A DNA stretch of 43,842 nt, taken from assembly GCA_012031035.1 (NCBI GenBank), contig JAAUUT010000031.1, positions 1 through 43,842 on the forward strand. Reading direction: 5' to 3'. Below are positions 9,538 through 19,651 of the stretch, in pieces. How positions within the stretch are numbered: the first letter of the stretch is position 1; every line of letters begins with the position of its first letter. This DNA comes from Candidatus Altimarinota bacterium. GTDB lineage: Bacteria > Cyanobacteriota > Cyanobacteriia > Cyanobacteriales > Microcystaceae. A model generated the notes under the pieces. It was not told where the DNA came from. It saw only the letters and a list, made by a program, of their open reading frames with translations, and ran no database searches. The translations under genes and the position numbers were made by a program.

Positions 9538-10953
9538 TCATGAACGGTTTTCACCCATTTGAGTCGCTTGGGTCTTACCGACATACGAGCGGTAACGCTG
9601 GGAATAATAGCTAACCAATGGAACATATAAAATGTTCCTCGTATGCTTTGCCAGATTAGATTTAAAAAAATTGGCAAAACTCATTTGTTCTACCGCGCGA
9701 GTACGACGCAAACCCGCATACATCCCCCAGAAAGATAAAGAAATCATAAATCCCGTCATCGGAGCAAAAAGCGGAAAGCGATGGCGAGCAACGCTCATGA
9801 CAAAATCCGGCATGGAAGCGGTAGGAAGAAGATATTGCATCAGGACAAAGTAAAGCAGATCCGCTCTTTTTTTCCATCCAATGCGCGTGTTAACGAGCAA
9901 TCGCCAGTAGTCGAGATAGCGTTGATATCCACCTTCTGCCCAACGGTTGCGCTGATGCCAAAGTGCCAGGGCGCTGGTTACGCCTTCTTCTTCGACCGAG
10001 GGATCGAATAATAAGCCAATTTTCCAATTATCCAGATGCAAGCGAATCGTCAGGTCGAGATCGTCAGTAATCGTTTGTTCGTTCCATCCGCCGCAGTTAT
10101 CTAGGGCGCGACGACGAGCAAATTGACCGTTTCCTCGTAATTCGCCAATGCCGCCAATTGCAATGCGTTGTTGCTGAAAATAGCTATCCACTGCCATTTC
10201 TGCTTTTTGTCCCCGCGTCCAGAAATTTACTGATGGATTTGAGACAGCTTTGCGGACTTGTATCGCACCGATTTCTGGTACTGCAAACATCGCTGCCACT
10301 CGTCCGAGCAAGTCTTGGGGCACTGTCGCATCTGCGTCAAAGACTCCGATAATTTCTCCTTTGGTTAGCGGTAATACTTGATTGAGCGCTCCCGATTTTC
10401 CGCCTCCCGCTCCCGCCGGACGAGTTAGGACTTTCAGTTGCCGATATTGTTGCGCTAGTTTATCTAAAATTTGCGGCGTTTTGTCGGTGCTGTGGTCGTC
10501 GATCGCCCAAACTTCATACTTATCGCTAGGATAGTCCAGATTGCACAATTGGGTTATTATTTTGCCAATCACCACTTCTTCATTTTTAGCAGAAACTAAC
10601 AAGGAAATAAATGGCGCATCGGCTAAAGCTTTATCCGATAGCGGTTCTGGTGTAGATTCTGCTTTGGCAAGTACGAGGCGCAATCCCTGAATCGCAAGCA
10701 GTCCGGTCATCCCCATGACGACCCAGGTTCCCCACGTTACTAAATGAAGCAAAATCGTTATCCCCCAAACCATCGTCAGGACAAATGCCGCTTTTTTGCG
10801 GCGACCCGACAATCCTTGAAAGAAATCGCTTCTAAATTCTTCTTCTTCGTCTTCGGGATCGACCCATTCCGATAAAAGAGAACTTATAGGATCTAACTCT
10901 TGCTCGGATTCATCTTCTGACCAATATTTGTTTGGCATAATCGATTTCGACAA
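9538..10953 (-). CDS. mgdA: membrane GT2 glycosyltransferase, probable monoglucosyldiacylglycerol synthase
   Basis: The 471-residue protein has an acidic N-terminal tail, two or so membrane helices (about residues 55-95), a GT2 catalytic domain and a C-terminal hydrophobic region. Family motifs are AIDDHSTDKT, VFDADATVP, TITDDLDLTIRL and RNRWAEGGYQRYL (the Q/RxxRW type). Size, layout and the acidic start resemble cyanobacterial Sll1377, which transfers glucose from UDP-glucose to diacylglycerol, the first step to galactolipids of the thylakoid. Other processive GT2 enzymes share the catalytic motifs, so the substrate is a family-level inference. It converges with glgB. Confidence 0.72.
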   Translation of the reverse strand: MSKSIMPNKYWSEDESEQELDPISSLLSEWVDPEDEEEEFRSDFFQGLSGRRKKAAFVLTMVWGITILLHLVTWGTWVVMGMTGLLAIQGLRLVLAKAESTPEPLSDKALADAPFISLLVSAKNEEVVIGKIITQLCNLDYPSDKYEVWAIDDHSTDKTPQILDKLAQQYRQLKVLTRPAGAGGGKSGALNQVLPLTKGEIIGVFDADATVPQDLLGRVAAMFAVPEIGAIQVRKAVSNPSVNFWTRGQKAEMAVDSYFQQQRIAIGGIGELRGNGQFARRRALDNCGGWNEQTITDDLDLTIRLHLDNWKIGLLFDPSVEEEGVTSALALWHQRNRWAEGGYQRYLDYWRLLVNTRIGWKKRADLLYFVLMQYLLPTASMPDFVMSVARHRFPLFAPMTGFMISLSFWGMYAGLRRTRAVEQMSFANFFKSNLAKHTRNILYVPLVSYYSQRYRSYVGKTQATQMGENRS

Positions 10954-11218
10954 TTTAGTTTTGTGCTTTGCGTGCAGGAGTTTGTTACAAAAAGTTTCAG
11001 TAGATTACCGACTTTTGCTAAACTAGCTGCGATCGAGGTTATCTTTGGTCTATTTTAGCCAATAAGATTAACTTTCTTTGAAAAATGTAAAATAAGATTA
11101 GCTAAAAGTAGCTTGGATTTTTCTGAGAAACCCGATTAAAATCCCGATTACTGCTAATTTTTTCTTCAAACACCCTAACTTTAAATTTCTTGATTCAACT
11201 TAAATTTTTAATGGCTTT

Positions 11219-12436
11219 ATGATAACGGCAGTAATGACAGCAACAGCTTTAGCATTTGGCTCGGTTCTCTGGGTGGAAATCGTCCGAGACTGTTACCACG
11301 CTCTTGCTCACCACTGGCAACCCCTTTATCGCCTTCACGTCTGGCATCATCGCGTCTTTCGTCCAGATTTATCGGTGGCGAGCGAGCAAATCTACCGACA
11401 GGCTCATTGGTACAACGATGTACCAGAATCCTTGGTCATGCTGTTGTTTAGCTTTCTGCCTGGGACAATTGCCTTGACAAACAATACAAATTATGCTTTG
11501 GCTGGGTGGCTCGGTTCGCTTTACACGTTGGGTTTTTTAGTTGTTGGGATCGCGCGAGGAATGGGCATTCCCCATGTCGATGAACTCACTGATTTTTCCC
11601 ATCGTCCAGGAAATTTCACTAGTTTACCCGCTAGGTGGATGGTCAATCGACCCTATCACTGGCGGCATCATTTTGACAATCAGAAGGCGTATTATAGCGG
11701 TACGTTAACTTTATTCGATAAGCTTATGGGAACGGCGCTTTCCTTGAAGGGAAAAACTATTGCAGTTACAGGAGCATCGGGAACGTTAGGGCGATCGCTT
11801 CTCAAACAGCTTTATCTACAAGGCGCAAAAGTTATTGCGTTGACTTCTAGCGCGCAGGCACTAACCCTTGACATCGATGGGGAAATCTCAGTAAAAACGA
11901 TTACCTGGCAAATCGGCAAAGAATCGGAATTAGAAGGGTTATTTAACGAGATCGATATTCTGATTATCAACCACGGCATTAACGTTCATGGCGACAGAGA
12001 TAAAGATGCGATCGCGCTGTCTTATGAAGTTAACACCTTTTCGGCGTGGCGATTGATGGAACTCTTTTTCACTACCATTCGCACCAACGAGGATATCGCA
12101 CGCAAAGAAGTTTGGATTAATACTTCAGAAGCAGAAGTTAATCCAGCTTTTAGTCCTCTCTACGAACTTAGCAAACGCGCTATAGGAGAATTAATTACTT
12201 TACGTCGCTTAGATGCGCCTTGTGTGGTGCGCAAGTTGATTTTAGGGCCATTTAAAAGTAATTTAAATCCTATTGGCGTGATGTCTGGCGATTGGGTGGC
12301 AAAACAAATTGTCAATTTAGCTCGACGAGATTTTCGCGATATTATCGTCACTATCAATCCAGTGACTTTTGTAGCATTTCCGATTAAAGAATTGTGTTCT
12401 TCTACCTACTTTAAATTATTTAGTCGTGGCAGTTGA
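11219..12436 (+). CDS. sterol desaturase-like/short-chain dehydrogenase fusion
   Basis: Two modules make up this 405-residue protein. Residues 1 to about 175 are a membrane fatty acid hydroxylase/sterol desaturase domain with His clusters HALAHH, HVWHH and HWRHH that should hold a di-iron centre. Residues from about 180 onward are a Rossmann-fold short-chain dehydrogenase beginning GKTIAVTGASGTLGRSLL, with a later YELSKRAIGEL (YxxxK). The combination is a recurrent cyanobacterial fusion, often labelled bifunctional sterol desaturase/short-chain dehydrogenase, with no established substrate that I know of. It stands alone between two minus-strand genes. Confidence 0.8.
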   Translation: MITAVMTATALAFGSVLWVEIVRDCYHALAHHWQPLYRLHVWHHRVFRPDLSVASEQIYRQAHWYNDVPESLVMLLFSFLPGTIALTNNTNYALAGWLGSLYTLGFLVVGIARGMGIPHVDELTDFSHRPGNFTSLPARWMVNRPYHWRHHFDNQKAYYSGTLTLFDKLMGTALSLKGKTIAVTGASGTLGRSLLKQLYLQGAKVIALTSSAQALTLDIDGEISVKTITWQIGKESELEGLFNEIDILIINHGINVHGDRDKDAIALSYEVNTFSAWRLMELFFTTIRTNEDIARKEVWINTSEAEVNPAFSPLYELSKRAIGELITLRRLDAPCVVRKLILGPFKSNLNPIGVMSGDWVAKQIVNLARRDFRDIIVTINPVTFVAFPIKELCSSTYFKLFSRGS

Positions 12437-12503
12437 TGCAGGCGATCGCGTAAATTAATGTCTAGATAAAAAATCTAATATTGTTGCGATCGCCCGTTTC
12501 TCG

Positions 12504-13469
12504 TTACACTAACATGGGTTCCCGTTCTTCCTCATCTAAATTTTGGAATAGAGGCGTACTGAGATAGCGTTCTCCAAAACTAGGCTGAATCATGACAATT
12601 AACTTTCCTTCGTTTTCTGGACGCTTAGCAACTTTAATTGCCGCACAAAGAGCAGCACCACTAGAAATTCCTGACAGTAAGCCTTCCTCTCTTGCCATGC
12701 GACGACTGAATGCGATCGCTTCTTCATCCGTTACCGCAATGACTTCATCGATTAGATCGGTTTTAAGCACTTGGGGAACAAAACCCGCACCAATGCCTTG
12801 AATCTTGTGAGGGCCGGGATTGCCGCCGGAGAGAACGGGACTATTAGCAGGTTCGATCGCGATCGCTTTAAACTCCGGCTTTCTTGATTTGATAACTTCT
12901 GCAACTCCTGTAATCGTCCCTCCAGTTCCCACGCCAGAGATCAGAATGTCCACCTTACCATCTGTATCTTCCCAAATTTCCTCGGCCGTAGTCAAGCGAT
13001 GAATTTCTGGATTGGAGGGGTTATTAAACTGTTGCAACATATAGGCATTGGGAATTGTTTCTAACAGTTCGTTAGCTCTGGCGATCGCGCCGCTCATTCC
13101 TTTTGTCCCTGGAGTGAGTTCTAATTTTGCGCCATAAGCTTTCAACATTGCCCGTCTTTCTAGGCTCATGGTTTCCGGCATAGTCAAGATTAATTTATAG
13201 CCTTTAGCGGCGGCGGTCATTGCTAAAGCAATGCCTGTATTGCCTGAAGTTGGTTCGATGAGAATTGTTTTACTGGGAGAGATTAATCCTTGTTGTTCGG
13301 CGGTATTAATCATGTGTACGCCAATCCGGTCTTTAACCGAGGAAGCCGGATTCATGCTTTCTAGCTTGACTAAAATTGTCGCCTTAGCGCCTTCTGCTTG
13401 AGGAATGCGATTTAATTTAACTAAAGGTGTTCGACCGATGAGTTCTGTAATATTTTGAGCAACACGCAT
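12504..13469 (-). CDS. cysK: cysteine synthase (O-acetylserine sulfhydrylase)
   Basis: A 321-residue fold-type II PLP enzyme. The cofactor lysine is Lys46 in [11 protein letters not shown], the substrate loop is [10 protein letters not shown], and the phosphate-binding glycines are [11 protein letters not shown]. It makes L-cysteine from O-acetylserine and sulfide in the cytoplasm. The C-terminal [18 protein letters not shown] is typical of CysK. A single gene with its promoter in the long gap beyond 13470. Confidence 0.93.
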   Translation of the reverse strand: MRVAQNITELIGRTPLVKLNRIPQAEGAKATILVKLESMNPASSVKDRIGVHMINTAEQQGLISPSKTILIEPTSGNTGIALAMTAAAKGYKLILTMPETMSLERRAMLKAYGAKLELTPGTKGMSGAIARANELLETIPNAYMLQQFNNPSNPEIHRLTTAEEIWEDTDGKVDILISGVGTGGTITGVAEVIKSRKPEFKAIAIEPANSPVLSGGNPGPHKIQGIGAGFVPQVLKTDLIDEVIAVTDEEAIAFSRRMAREEGLLSGISSGAALCAAIKVAKRPENEGKLIVMIQPSFGERYLSTPLFQNLDEEEREPMLV

Positions 13470-14102
13470 AATTTTCTATTGTTATTTAATTCAATAACAG
13501 ACTTACTCGTATTTACTAACGCGATCTCGCTTTAGAAGCTGTGTGGAGCGCGATCGCTGACGATTATTTATTATTTATGCTATCTTTTTCTCGGCTTGGT
13601 TGACTGTTTCCTTAAGGATTTGTGCAGAGATCTCAACTATTAACCTCAACACTAAAAAAACTGGAGCGAGCATTTGTGGCTTCCCCAGTACTGTCACGGA
13701 ATTCAATTCTGTATCCAATTTAACATTTTATTGAAAAAATGTAAGCTTTGCTACAAACAATCCTAAAAGCTTATCCAGAAGTCTAAGAAGCGAAAGGCTC
13801 GTGTATCCCTCACTCTTGCCGAGAATTGCTATTCTAAACTAGCACAATTAAGTATTAAATCAATTATTATTTCACAAAAAATAATTATAAAAAATCGGTT
13901 GGTCGAGCTTTATTTTCTTGGCTTAAATGTTTAAGCAAAATTAATTACACTTCTTTTCTTTTTATTATTGTTGAACTGTTAAAGGTTAAGTCTTTATGGT
14001 TATGAATTTTATTTTCCTCTATTAATTTTAACAATTTCTAAGCTAAAATTCTGAAAATGGGTACTCGTCACTTTTTTAAGAATTCTAGGAAAACTTTTAT
14101 TT
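13470..14102. other. intergenic region, cysK to hmpF-like
   Basis: A gap of 633 bases between divergent genes. I see HIP1-type sites and AT-rich stretches but no supported ORF, RNA gene or strong hairpin. It should contain both promoters. Confidence 0.5.
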
Positions 14103-15068
14103 ATGCTGTATCTTGTAGAGGTCTCAAAAAAGAAACAAAGATTGTTAGGTAGCTCCAAGACAGAACTTAAACTTCTTGCTTGTCAAAACAATAACAAAAA
14201 CAATAATAAAAGTTGGAATTCTGTAGCTGGCGACCAAAAGATTGCACTTGACGAAACCTATGATTTTGGTGAGGGAACTTTAGCGATCGCTAACTTGAGC
14301 AAAGATTGGCAAATTCAAGGAACCCTAGAGCCAGCCTCGCGTTACCTTGTGAAAATTCTACAAGATACAGAGCTTTTATTAGACAAGCTAAAGCAACAAG
14401 AAGAAGAAATCGAACAGTGGAAACAATCCTTGCACTATCAATTGCAAGAGTTGAACAATCGAGAAGAAGAATTAGAGAAACGGTTAGAATATATCGACCA
14501 GAGAGCAGAAGAACTTGTAGCTTTCGATCTGTACGATAATCCTAATGAAAATACTTACTTTCCAGCTAGAGATAATGAAGCTGCAAGAGAAGAAGCAAAA
14601 AAAACGCTTGCTTCGCGACAACCCCTGGGGAAAATTTTACAACAAGCGGATTTGGTGACAGCCAATCAAATAGATGTAGCACTCGAACACCAATCTGAAT
14701 ATCCCGATCTGCGAATTGGAGAAATTTTAGCTTTACGGGGATGGATTAAGCTAGAAACAGCAGATTTCTTCGCAGAACATTGGTCTAATTTACTTCAGCA
14801 GCAACCAAAGCAGCCATTGGGTTACTATCTTCAAAAAGCTACCTTGTTGGACGAAGAACAAATTAGCGAACTGTTGAGCGAGCAAACCAAAATTGAGAAG
14901 CGAATGGGAGTTAATCTAAGATTAGGTGCGATCGCGGTTCTCAAAGGATGGCTCAAACAATCCACGCTCGATTATTTTCTCAAACATTTATTCCCCGAAC
15001 ATCAATCAGAATCAGCCTTGAGCAAAATTGAAGTGTACGCTAACGGTAAAGCCATACAAGGATATTAA
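14103..15068 (+). CDS. HmpF-like protein, short form with two C-terminal helical repeats
   Basis: The N-terminus (MLYLVEVSKKKQRLLGSSK, TELKLLACQ, then a WNSVAGDQ block) matches the conserved opening of HmpF, the cyanobacterial coiled-coil protein needed for type IV pilus motility in Nostoc hormogonia. A coiled coil rich in Glu/Lys/Gln follows (about residues 90-145, QQEEEIEQWKQSLHYQLQEL). Two related helical modules end the protein: QPLGKILQQADLVTANQI...ALRGWIK (about 172-220) and QPLGYYLQKATLLDEEQI...VLKGWLK (about 235-290). At 321 residues it is well below the length I recall for HmpF, so it may be a divergent or shortened paralogue. A role in pilus motility is inferred. Confidence 0.62.
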   Translation: MLYLVEVSKKKQRLLGSSKTELKLLACQNNNKNNNKSWNSVAGDQKIALDETYDFGEGTLAIANLSKDWQIQGTLEPASRYLVKILQDTELLLDKLKQQEEEIEQWKQSLHYQLQELNNREEELEKRLEYIDQRAEELVAFDLYDNPNENTYFPARDNEAAREEAKKTLASRQPLGKILQQADLVTANQIDVALEHQSEYPDLRIGEILALRGWIKLETADFFAEHWSNLLQQQPKQPLGYYLQKATLLDEEQISELLSEQTKIEKRMGVNLRLGAIAVLKGWLKQSTLDYFLKHLFPEHQSESALSKIEVYANGKAIQGY

Positions 15069-15332
15069 GTTCTGTTGACCTCTTAAGAAAAAGAGTAGAA
15101 AGTAATAAGCAAAAAAAATAAAACGACTGCTTAGACTTAATGATGATACAGGGCAAAAACTTTTGCGAGATCTCAAACAACAATTTGGTTGCGTTGAAAT
15201 TTCAACAAAACCTAGAAAAGCATGGAATTCATGCAATAACTTCACGATCGCCAATATTGTGTAACAAAAACTACCAGATTTTTTGAGGAGCTTCTTTACC
15301 GTAAAGGTAGTAAAGTTGCTTAACCTCATAGC

Positions 15333-16112
15333 ATGAATCAGTCACAGTGTCTGGGTAAAGTTTATCTTGTCGGTGCGGGGCCTGGAGATCCAGGTCTGCT
15401 GACCCTCAAAGGAAAAGCATTATTAGAACACGCTGATGTAGTTATTTACGATGCTCTTGTTAGTCCTGAAATTCTCGCTTTTATTAATCCACAGGCCGAA
15501 ACAATTAACGCGGGAAAACGCCGAGGTCGTCACTCGCTTTTGCAAGAAGAGATAACCCAGTTATTGATTGAAAAAGCACAAACTCATGCGGTTGTCGTGC
15601 GTCTCAAGGGAGGAGATCCTTTTATCTTTGGTCGTGGCGGCGAAGAAATGGAAGATTTGGTAAAAGCACAAGTACCAGTAGAAATCGTTCCTGGAATAAC
15701 CTCTGGTATCGCTGCGCCTGCTTACGAGGGAATCCCACTGACCCATCGCGACTATAGTTCGTCAGTGACTTTCGTTACCGGACACGAAGCGAACGAAAAA
15801 TATCGTCCTCAAGTTAATTGGAAGGCGATCGCGCGGGGTTCTGAAACTATCGTTATTTATATGGGGATTCATAACCTCGATAACATCAGCCAACAGCTTA
15901 TTGAAGCTGGACGCAGTGCAGACGAACCGATTGCGCTCATTCGCTGGGGAACGCGCAGCGATCGCGAAATTTTAGTCGGGACTTTAGCAACCATCGTGCA
16001 ACAGGTTACAGCAACAGGTTTTGAAGCTCCCGCAATAGCAGTAATTGGCAAGGTTGTCAACCTTCATGGCATTCTACCTGCGCGAGAGTTGTTAAATATA
16101 ATTTCTCACTAG
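15333..16112 (+). CDS. cobA: uroporphyrinogen-III C-methyltransferase
   Basis: SAM-dependent methylase that converts uroporphyrinogen III to precorrin-2, leading to siroheme and cobalamin. The 259-residue protein has the signature VYLVGAGPGDPGLLTLKGK at residues 10-28, VVRLKGGDPFIFGRGGEE, and EIVPGITSGIAAPAYEGIPL. No fused oxidase/ferrochelatase domain is present, so it is the single-domain form. It ends 54 bases before the convergent gltA. Confidence 0.94.
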   Translation: MNQSQCLGKVYLVGAGPGDPGLLTLKGKALLEHADVVIYDALVSPEILAFINPQAETINAGKRRGRHSLLQEEITQLLIEKAQTHAVVVRLKGGDPFIFGRGGEEMEDLVKAQVPVEIVPGITSGIAAPAYEGIPLTHRDYSSSVTFVTGHEANEKYRPQVNWKAIARGSETIVIYMGIHNLDNISQQLIEAGRSADEPIALIRWGTRSDREILVGTLATIVQQVTATGFEAPAIAVIGKVVNLHGILPARELLNIISH

Positions 16113-16140
16113 ACCAATTGACAGTTATCAGTCAATCGGT

Positions 16141-16168
16141 AACTGATAACTGATAACCGATAACTGCT
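16141..16168. repeat. heptamer tandem repeat at the gltA 3' end
   Basis: Four 7-mer units of the AACTGAT type (AACTGAT, AACTGAT, AACCGAT, AACTGCT) fill 16141-16168. The last unit overlaps the complement of the gltA stop codon (16167-16169). Confidence 0.85.
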
Positions 16169-17348
16169 AATAATTGCCATTCCGTTGTACGTCAACCACT
16201 CGCTCTTCCATCGGAATATAATCCAAAGCATGATCCCCAGTATAAATTTGTGTGGGGCGATAAATGCGATTAACCTCTAACTGTTCCTTCCAATGCGCTA
16301 GCCATCCCGCAACACGGGAAATAGCAAAAATTGGCGTAAATAAATCGCTAGGAATTCCTAACTTTCGATAAACCAAACCGGAATAATAATCGACGTTAGG
16401 ATAAATCCCTCGCTCTCCATAGCCTTTTTCTTCAACGAGTACCTTTTCTAACTTGACAGCAATGTCATAATACTCGTCGCGACCTTTCTTCTCAAATAAC
16501 TCTTCCGCCCAACTTTGCAACATTGTTGCACGAGGATCTTTTACTTTCCAAACTCGATGCCCAAAACCCATAAATTTGTGTTTGGGATTTTGCTCTAAGC
16601 ACTTTTCTACATAAGGACGAACATTTTCAACCGAACCGATTTCTTCGAGCATTAACAAAACTTCTTCATTCGCTCCTCCATGCAACGGCCCTGCTAAGGT
16701 TCCTACAGCAGAGGCGATTACCGCATAAGGATCGGTTAAAGTTGAAGCTGTCACTCTCGCTGAAAAAGTAGAAGCATTCATCGTATGTTCGGAGTGCAAA
16801 ATCAAACAACGGTCAAAAATTTCAGCTTCTTGGGGATCGGGAATATGCTCGGTGAGCATATACAAGAAATTGGCGCAATAGTCAAGATCGTCGTTGGGCT
16901 GAATGGGGTCATTTCCCTTGCGCATCAAATGAAACGCTGCTACCATCGTGGGAATTTTAGCTAGCAGACGCACGACGGCGGCTCGAATATAAGCTTTGTC
17001 ATCTAAGGCACGACGAGAATAAAATAGACCTAGTGCAGCCGCAGAGGTTTGTAGCGCATCCATCGGATGTCCTGTTTCTGGAAAGCATTTCATCATGTCC
17101 CGAATCCGATACTTGATGCGCCGATGGTAGCGAATTTCTTTTTCAAAAGCGACCAATTCTTCTTTCGTGGGTAGTTTTCCCCAGATCAAGAGATAAGAGA
17201 TTTCGAGAAAGCTACTTTTAGAAGCAAGTTCCTCAATAGGAAATCCCCGATATTCGAGAATTCCTTTTTTTCCGTCTATAAAACTGACGCTGGATTGAGC
17301 GGCTGGAATTCCTTCCAGTCCTGGCTTATATTCGCAAACGGTTGTCAT
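16167..17348 (-). CDS. gltA: citrate synthase
   Basis: At 393 residues this is the short, type II-like bacterial citrate synthase. Active-site signatures are HSEHTMNASTF (His), GPLHGGANEEVL (His) and NVDYYSGLVY (Asp), with MGFGHRVWKVKDPRA also conserved. It condenses oxaloacetate and acetyl-CoA to feed 2-oxoglutarate production for nitrogen assimilation. sixA lies 93 bases upstream in the same direction. Confidence 0.93.
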   Translation of the reverse strand: MTTVCEYKPGLEGIPAAQSSVSFIDGKKGILEYRGFPIEELASKSSFLEISYLLIWGKLPTKEELVAFEKEIRYHRRIKYRIRDMMKCFPETGHPMDALQTSAAALGLFYSRRALDDKAYIRAAVVRLLAKIPTMVAAFHLMRKGNDPIQPNDDLDYCANFLYMLTEHIPDPQEAEIFDRCLILHSEHTMNASTFSARVTASTLTDPYAVIASAVGTLAGPLHGGANEEVLLMLEEIGSVENVRPYVEKCLEQNPKHKFMGFGHRVWKVKDPRATMLQSWAEELFEKKGRDEYYDIAVKLEKVLVEEKGYGERGIYPNVDYYSGLVYRKLGIPSDLFTPIFAISRVAGWLAHWKEQLEVNRIYRPTQIYTGDHALDYIPMEERVVDVQRNGNY

Positions 17349-17441
17349 AGTTCTACAAGTATCTCTTTGCTACTACCTGACGTTAACTTAACTTACGATG
17401 CTCTAAAGTTTCCAGTTTTACCAAAATACTTTAAGGATTTT

Positions 17442-17942
17442 TTAGAGCAACCATTTCGGAGAAGTCAACAAAAATAATTGGCTATTGCCGATTGGCGTTT
17501 CTCCTTCTGGTAGGAGCAATCCAAAAATACCTGCTTTTTTAAGGATTAATTTTTCTTTTGGACTGCCCCAGATCAGAATTTCTGCCCAGTTTCCTAAGTC
17601 CGGTTGATGACCCACTAGGGCAATACAGCTATTTTCTTTATTATATTTTGATTCTAACCACCAATTCACCCAAGTTTGTATATCGCCGTCGGGAGATAAA
17701 GCCGCAAATTCTTCTACGCGATCGCACAAACCCTCTTTTTGTAAGATCTCGGCCGTTTGATGCGCCCTCACTAGCGGACTCGTTAGGATAATATCGAACC
17801 ACAATTCTTTTTCCTTCAGTTGTTGAGCGACTTTTTTTGTCCTCATACGACCTGGTTCGGTGAGGGGTCGTTCTTCATCGTTAGGATATTTTATAGGATC
17901 GCGATCGCCTGCAATTCCGTGGCGGATAATATATAGTTCCAT
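17442..17942 (-). CDS. sixA: phosphohistidine phosphatase SixA-like
   Basis: A 166-residue histidine phosphatase of the phosphoglycerate mutase fold. The N-terminal LYIIRHGIAGDR holds the catalytic RHG (residues 7-9), DIILTSPLVRAHQTAEIL the supporting Arg, and VGHQPDL the second catalytic His. SixA enzymes remove phosphate from histidine-phosphotransfer domains; in cyanobacteria the target is not defined here. The stop lies 93 bases before the gltA start. Confidence 0.85.
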   Translation of the reverse strand: MELYIIRHGIAGDRDPIKYPNDEERPLTEPGRMRTKKVAQQLKEKELWFDIILTSPLVRAHQTAEILQKEGLCDRVEEFAALSPDGDIQTWVNWWLESKYNKENSCIALVGHQPDLGNWAEILIWGSPKEKLILKKAGIFGLLLPEGETPIGNSQLFLLTSPKWLL

Positions 17943-18037
17943 ACCTAGTTTAGTAGTTTAGGAGTTCAGTAGTTCAGAAGTTTAGTAGTCATCGCTCGAA
18001 GCGTAAAAATTTACAACTAACAAAGGACAAATCACTA

Positions 18038-18058
18038 ACTGATTACTGATTACTGATT
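18038..18058. repeat. heptamer tandem repeat at the DHH gene 3' end
   Basis: Three copies of ACTGATT run 18038-18058, and the last one enters the complement of the stop codon (18057-18059) of the minus-strand DHH phosphoesterase gene. Confidence 0.85.
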
Positions 18059-19346
18059 AAGTATGAATCACCTTATCGTCAGGGTTAACCAAGCGTAAAA
18101 GCTTTTGTTTGATTTGACTGTCAAATACTTCCCATTTGAGCTTAGTATATTCTGCGTTGTCGTTAGCGCCGCTCAAAAATCCGATGGGAATCTCAAAACC
18201 GCCTGCCATGTTGCGTCCGCCGCCGTAGAAACGTCCTTGACTGTCTTGACCGAGGGCTTCTTTGAGAAATTCGTCTGGGTCGAGGGTTAGTTTGCTCGTT
18301 CTCAAAGAACCGATGACGACTTCAATTTCATTGTCTTCATCGTGAACGATTCCATAAACAACGGCCGTATGAACGTTTTCTTCGGTGACGAGAAAATCAG
18401 CCGCTTGGGGAATGGCATCGCGGTCTTCGTAGCGAAGATAACCTACGCCAGCGATCGAAAAGTTGTTTTTGAGCTTGCGGTTTTTAAGCGATCGCTCGAT
18501 TACATCCATTACTCGCCGCGATCTAGCCGATTGTAAAACAGCGTTTAGCAATTGACAATCATAATATCGACTCAGATAAGCAGCAGCTAGTAAGTCTTCT
18601 TCTTGCGCTTGTAATAAGCCGTTTGTATCGGAACGTACTCCGTGCATTAAGGCGGTAGCACATTTTACATGACTTTTATTGCTGCTATTTAAGTTTAGCA
18701 ATCCCGCTTGAATATATTGGGTTAATATTGTGGCAGTCGCTCGAATTTGCGGGCGAACGTCGATAAATTCAGCGTCTAGCTCTCCTTGTTGGCTGTGGTG
18801 ATCGATGACGACAACAATGGGGATTTTTGCTTGTTTGACGAGTGGGATGAGTTGGCTGGTCGTTCCTTGAGAGTCTACTAAAACGCATCCTTGATAGGTC
18901 GATAAATCTCGATCTTTAAGAGTATTTACGCCCCAACGTTTGGCTGGTAATTCAGTTAGTTTAACTAGCGCGATATTTTCTTGATGGGAAAGCGTGCCTG
19001 CATAGACGATATCGCATTGAATCTCGTACTGCTGAGCAATCAGTTGATAGGCCCAAGCGCTAGAAAGGGCATCGGGGTCTGGAAAATCTTGGATGACGAC
19101 AATTTGATGTTCGCCTCTGTGTTTTTCTAGCGTCTGTCGCAGTCTTTCTACAATTGTTCTAATACTAAAGGTGTCGCGATCGCCGTTGCCTTCTCCCCTT
19201 GAGCGATCGCTTTGAGAAGTCAAGTTATTCGTTTCGTTTGCCAGGTCGATTGCTGCTGACTCCGATTTGAATCCAAGTTCTACAGGATTACTGCGATCGC
19301 TCGGAGTAAGAAGGTTTGAGGCCATTTGAAAAGAGTTTTTTACCAA
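18057..19346 (-). CDS. DHH-family phosphoesterase (NrnA-like)
   Basis: The 429-residue protein has a polar N-terminal tail of about 70 residues, then a DHH domain with FPDPDALSSAWAYQ, LVDSQG and VIDHHSQQG, which bind two metal ions, and a C-terminal DHHA1 substrate domain ending in FYGGGRNMAGGFEIPIGF. The family includes nanoRNases and cyclic dinucleotide or pAp phosphatases; older annotations call it exopolyphosphatase-related. The likely role is degradation of short RNA oligonucleotides or a signalling nucleotide. It is a single cytosolic gene. Confidence 0.82.
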   Translation of the reverse strand: MVKNSFQMASNLLTPSDRSNPVELGFKSESAAIDLANETNNLTSQSDRSRGEGNGDRDTFSIRTIVERLRQTLEKHRGEHQIVVIQDFPDPDALSSAWAYQLIAQQYEIQCDIVYAGTLSHQENIALVKLTELPAKRWGVNTLKDRDLSTYQGCVLVDSQGTTSQLIPLVKQAKIPIVVVIDHHSQQGELDAEFIDVRPQIRATATILTQYIQAGLLNLNSSNKSHVKCATALMHGVRSDTNGLLQAQEEDLLAAAYLSRYYDCQLLNAVLQSARSRRVMDVIERSLKNRKLKNNFSIAGVGYLRYEDRDAIPQAADFLVTEENVHTAVVYGIVHDEDNEIEVVIGSLRTSKLTLDPDEFLKEALGQDSQGRFYGGGRNMAGGFEIPIGFLSGANDNAEYTKLKWEVFDSQIKQKLLRLVNPDDKVIHT

Positions 19347-19651
19347 GTTAGCCGTTTTTATAGAAAGTATAAATATTGAGAATTATAATAGCTATAGCTT
19401 CAGGTTAGTACCAAGTTCTTTCTTAAGACTTAAATCTAGTACAGAAATCAAGCTATTCATCAAGGATAAGCGCGATGAGTAAACAATAGCTAGCTAACCC
19501 TCTAACTTCTAATTTATCTAAAAATTCTTTTCTTGAGTAGGTGGGTTTATCCGATCGCGCAACCGAACCTAATGCGATCGCTCGAACTGGAATATTGGTA
19601 ACTTGGATTTTTTTAGGGAAAAGCTCTGCATAAGTTTTACTATTCCCTATC
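19347..19651. other. intergenic region
   Basis: About 305 bases between the DHH gene and the next minus-strand gene. It has a HIP1-type GCGATCGC near 19575 but no supported ORF, RNA gene or terminator. Confidence 0.45.
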
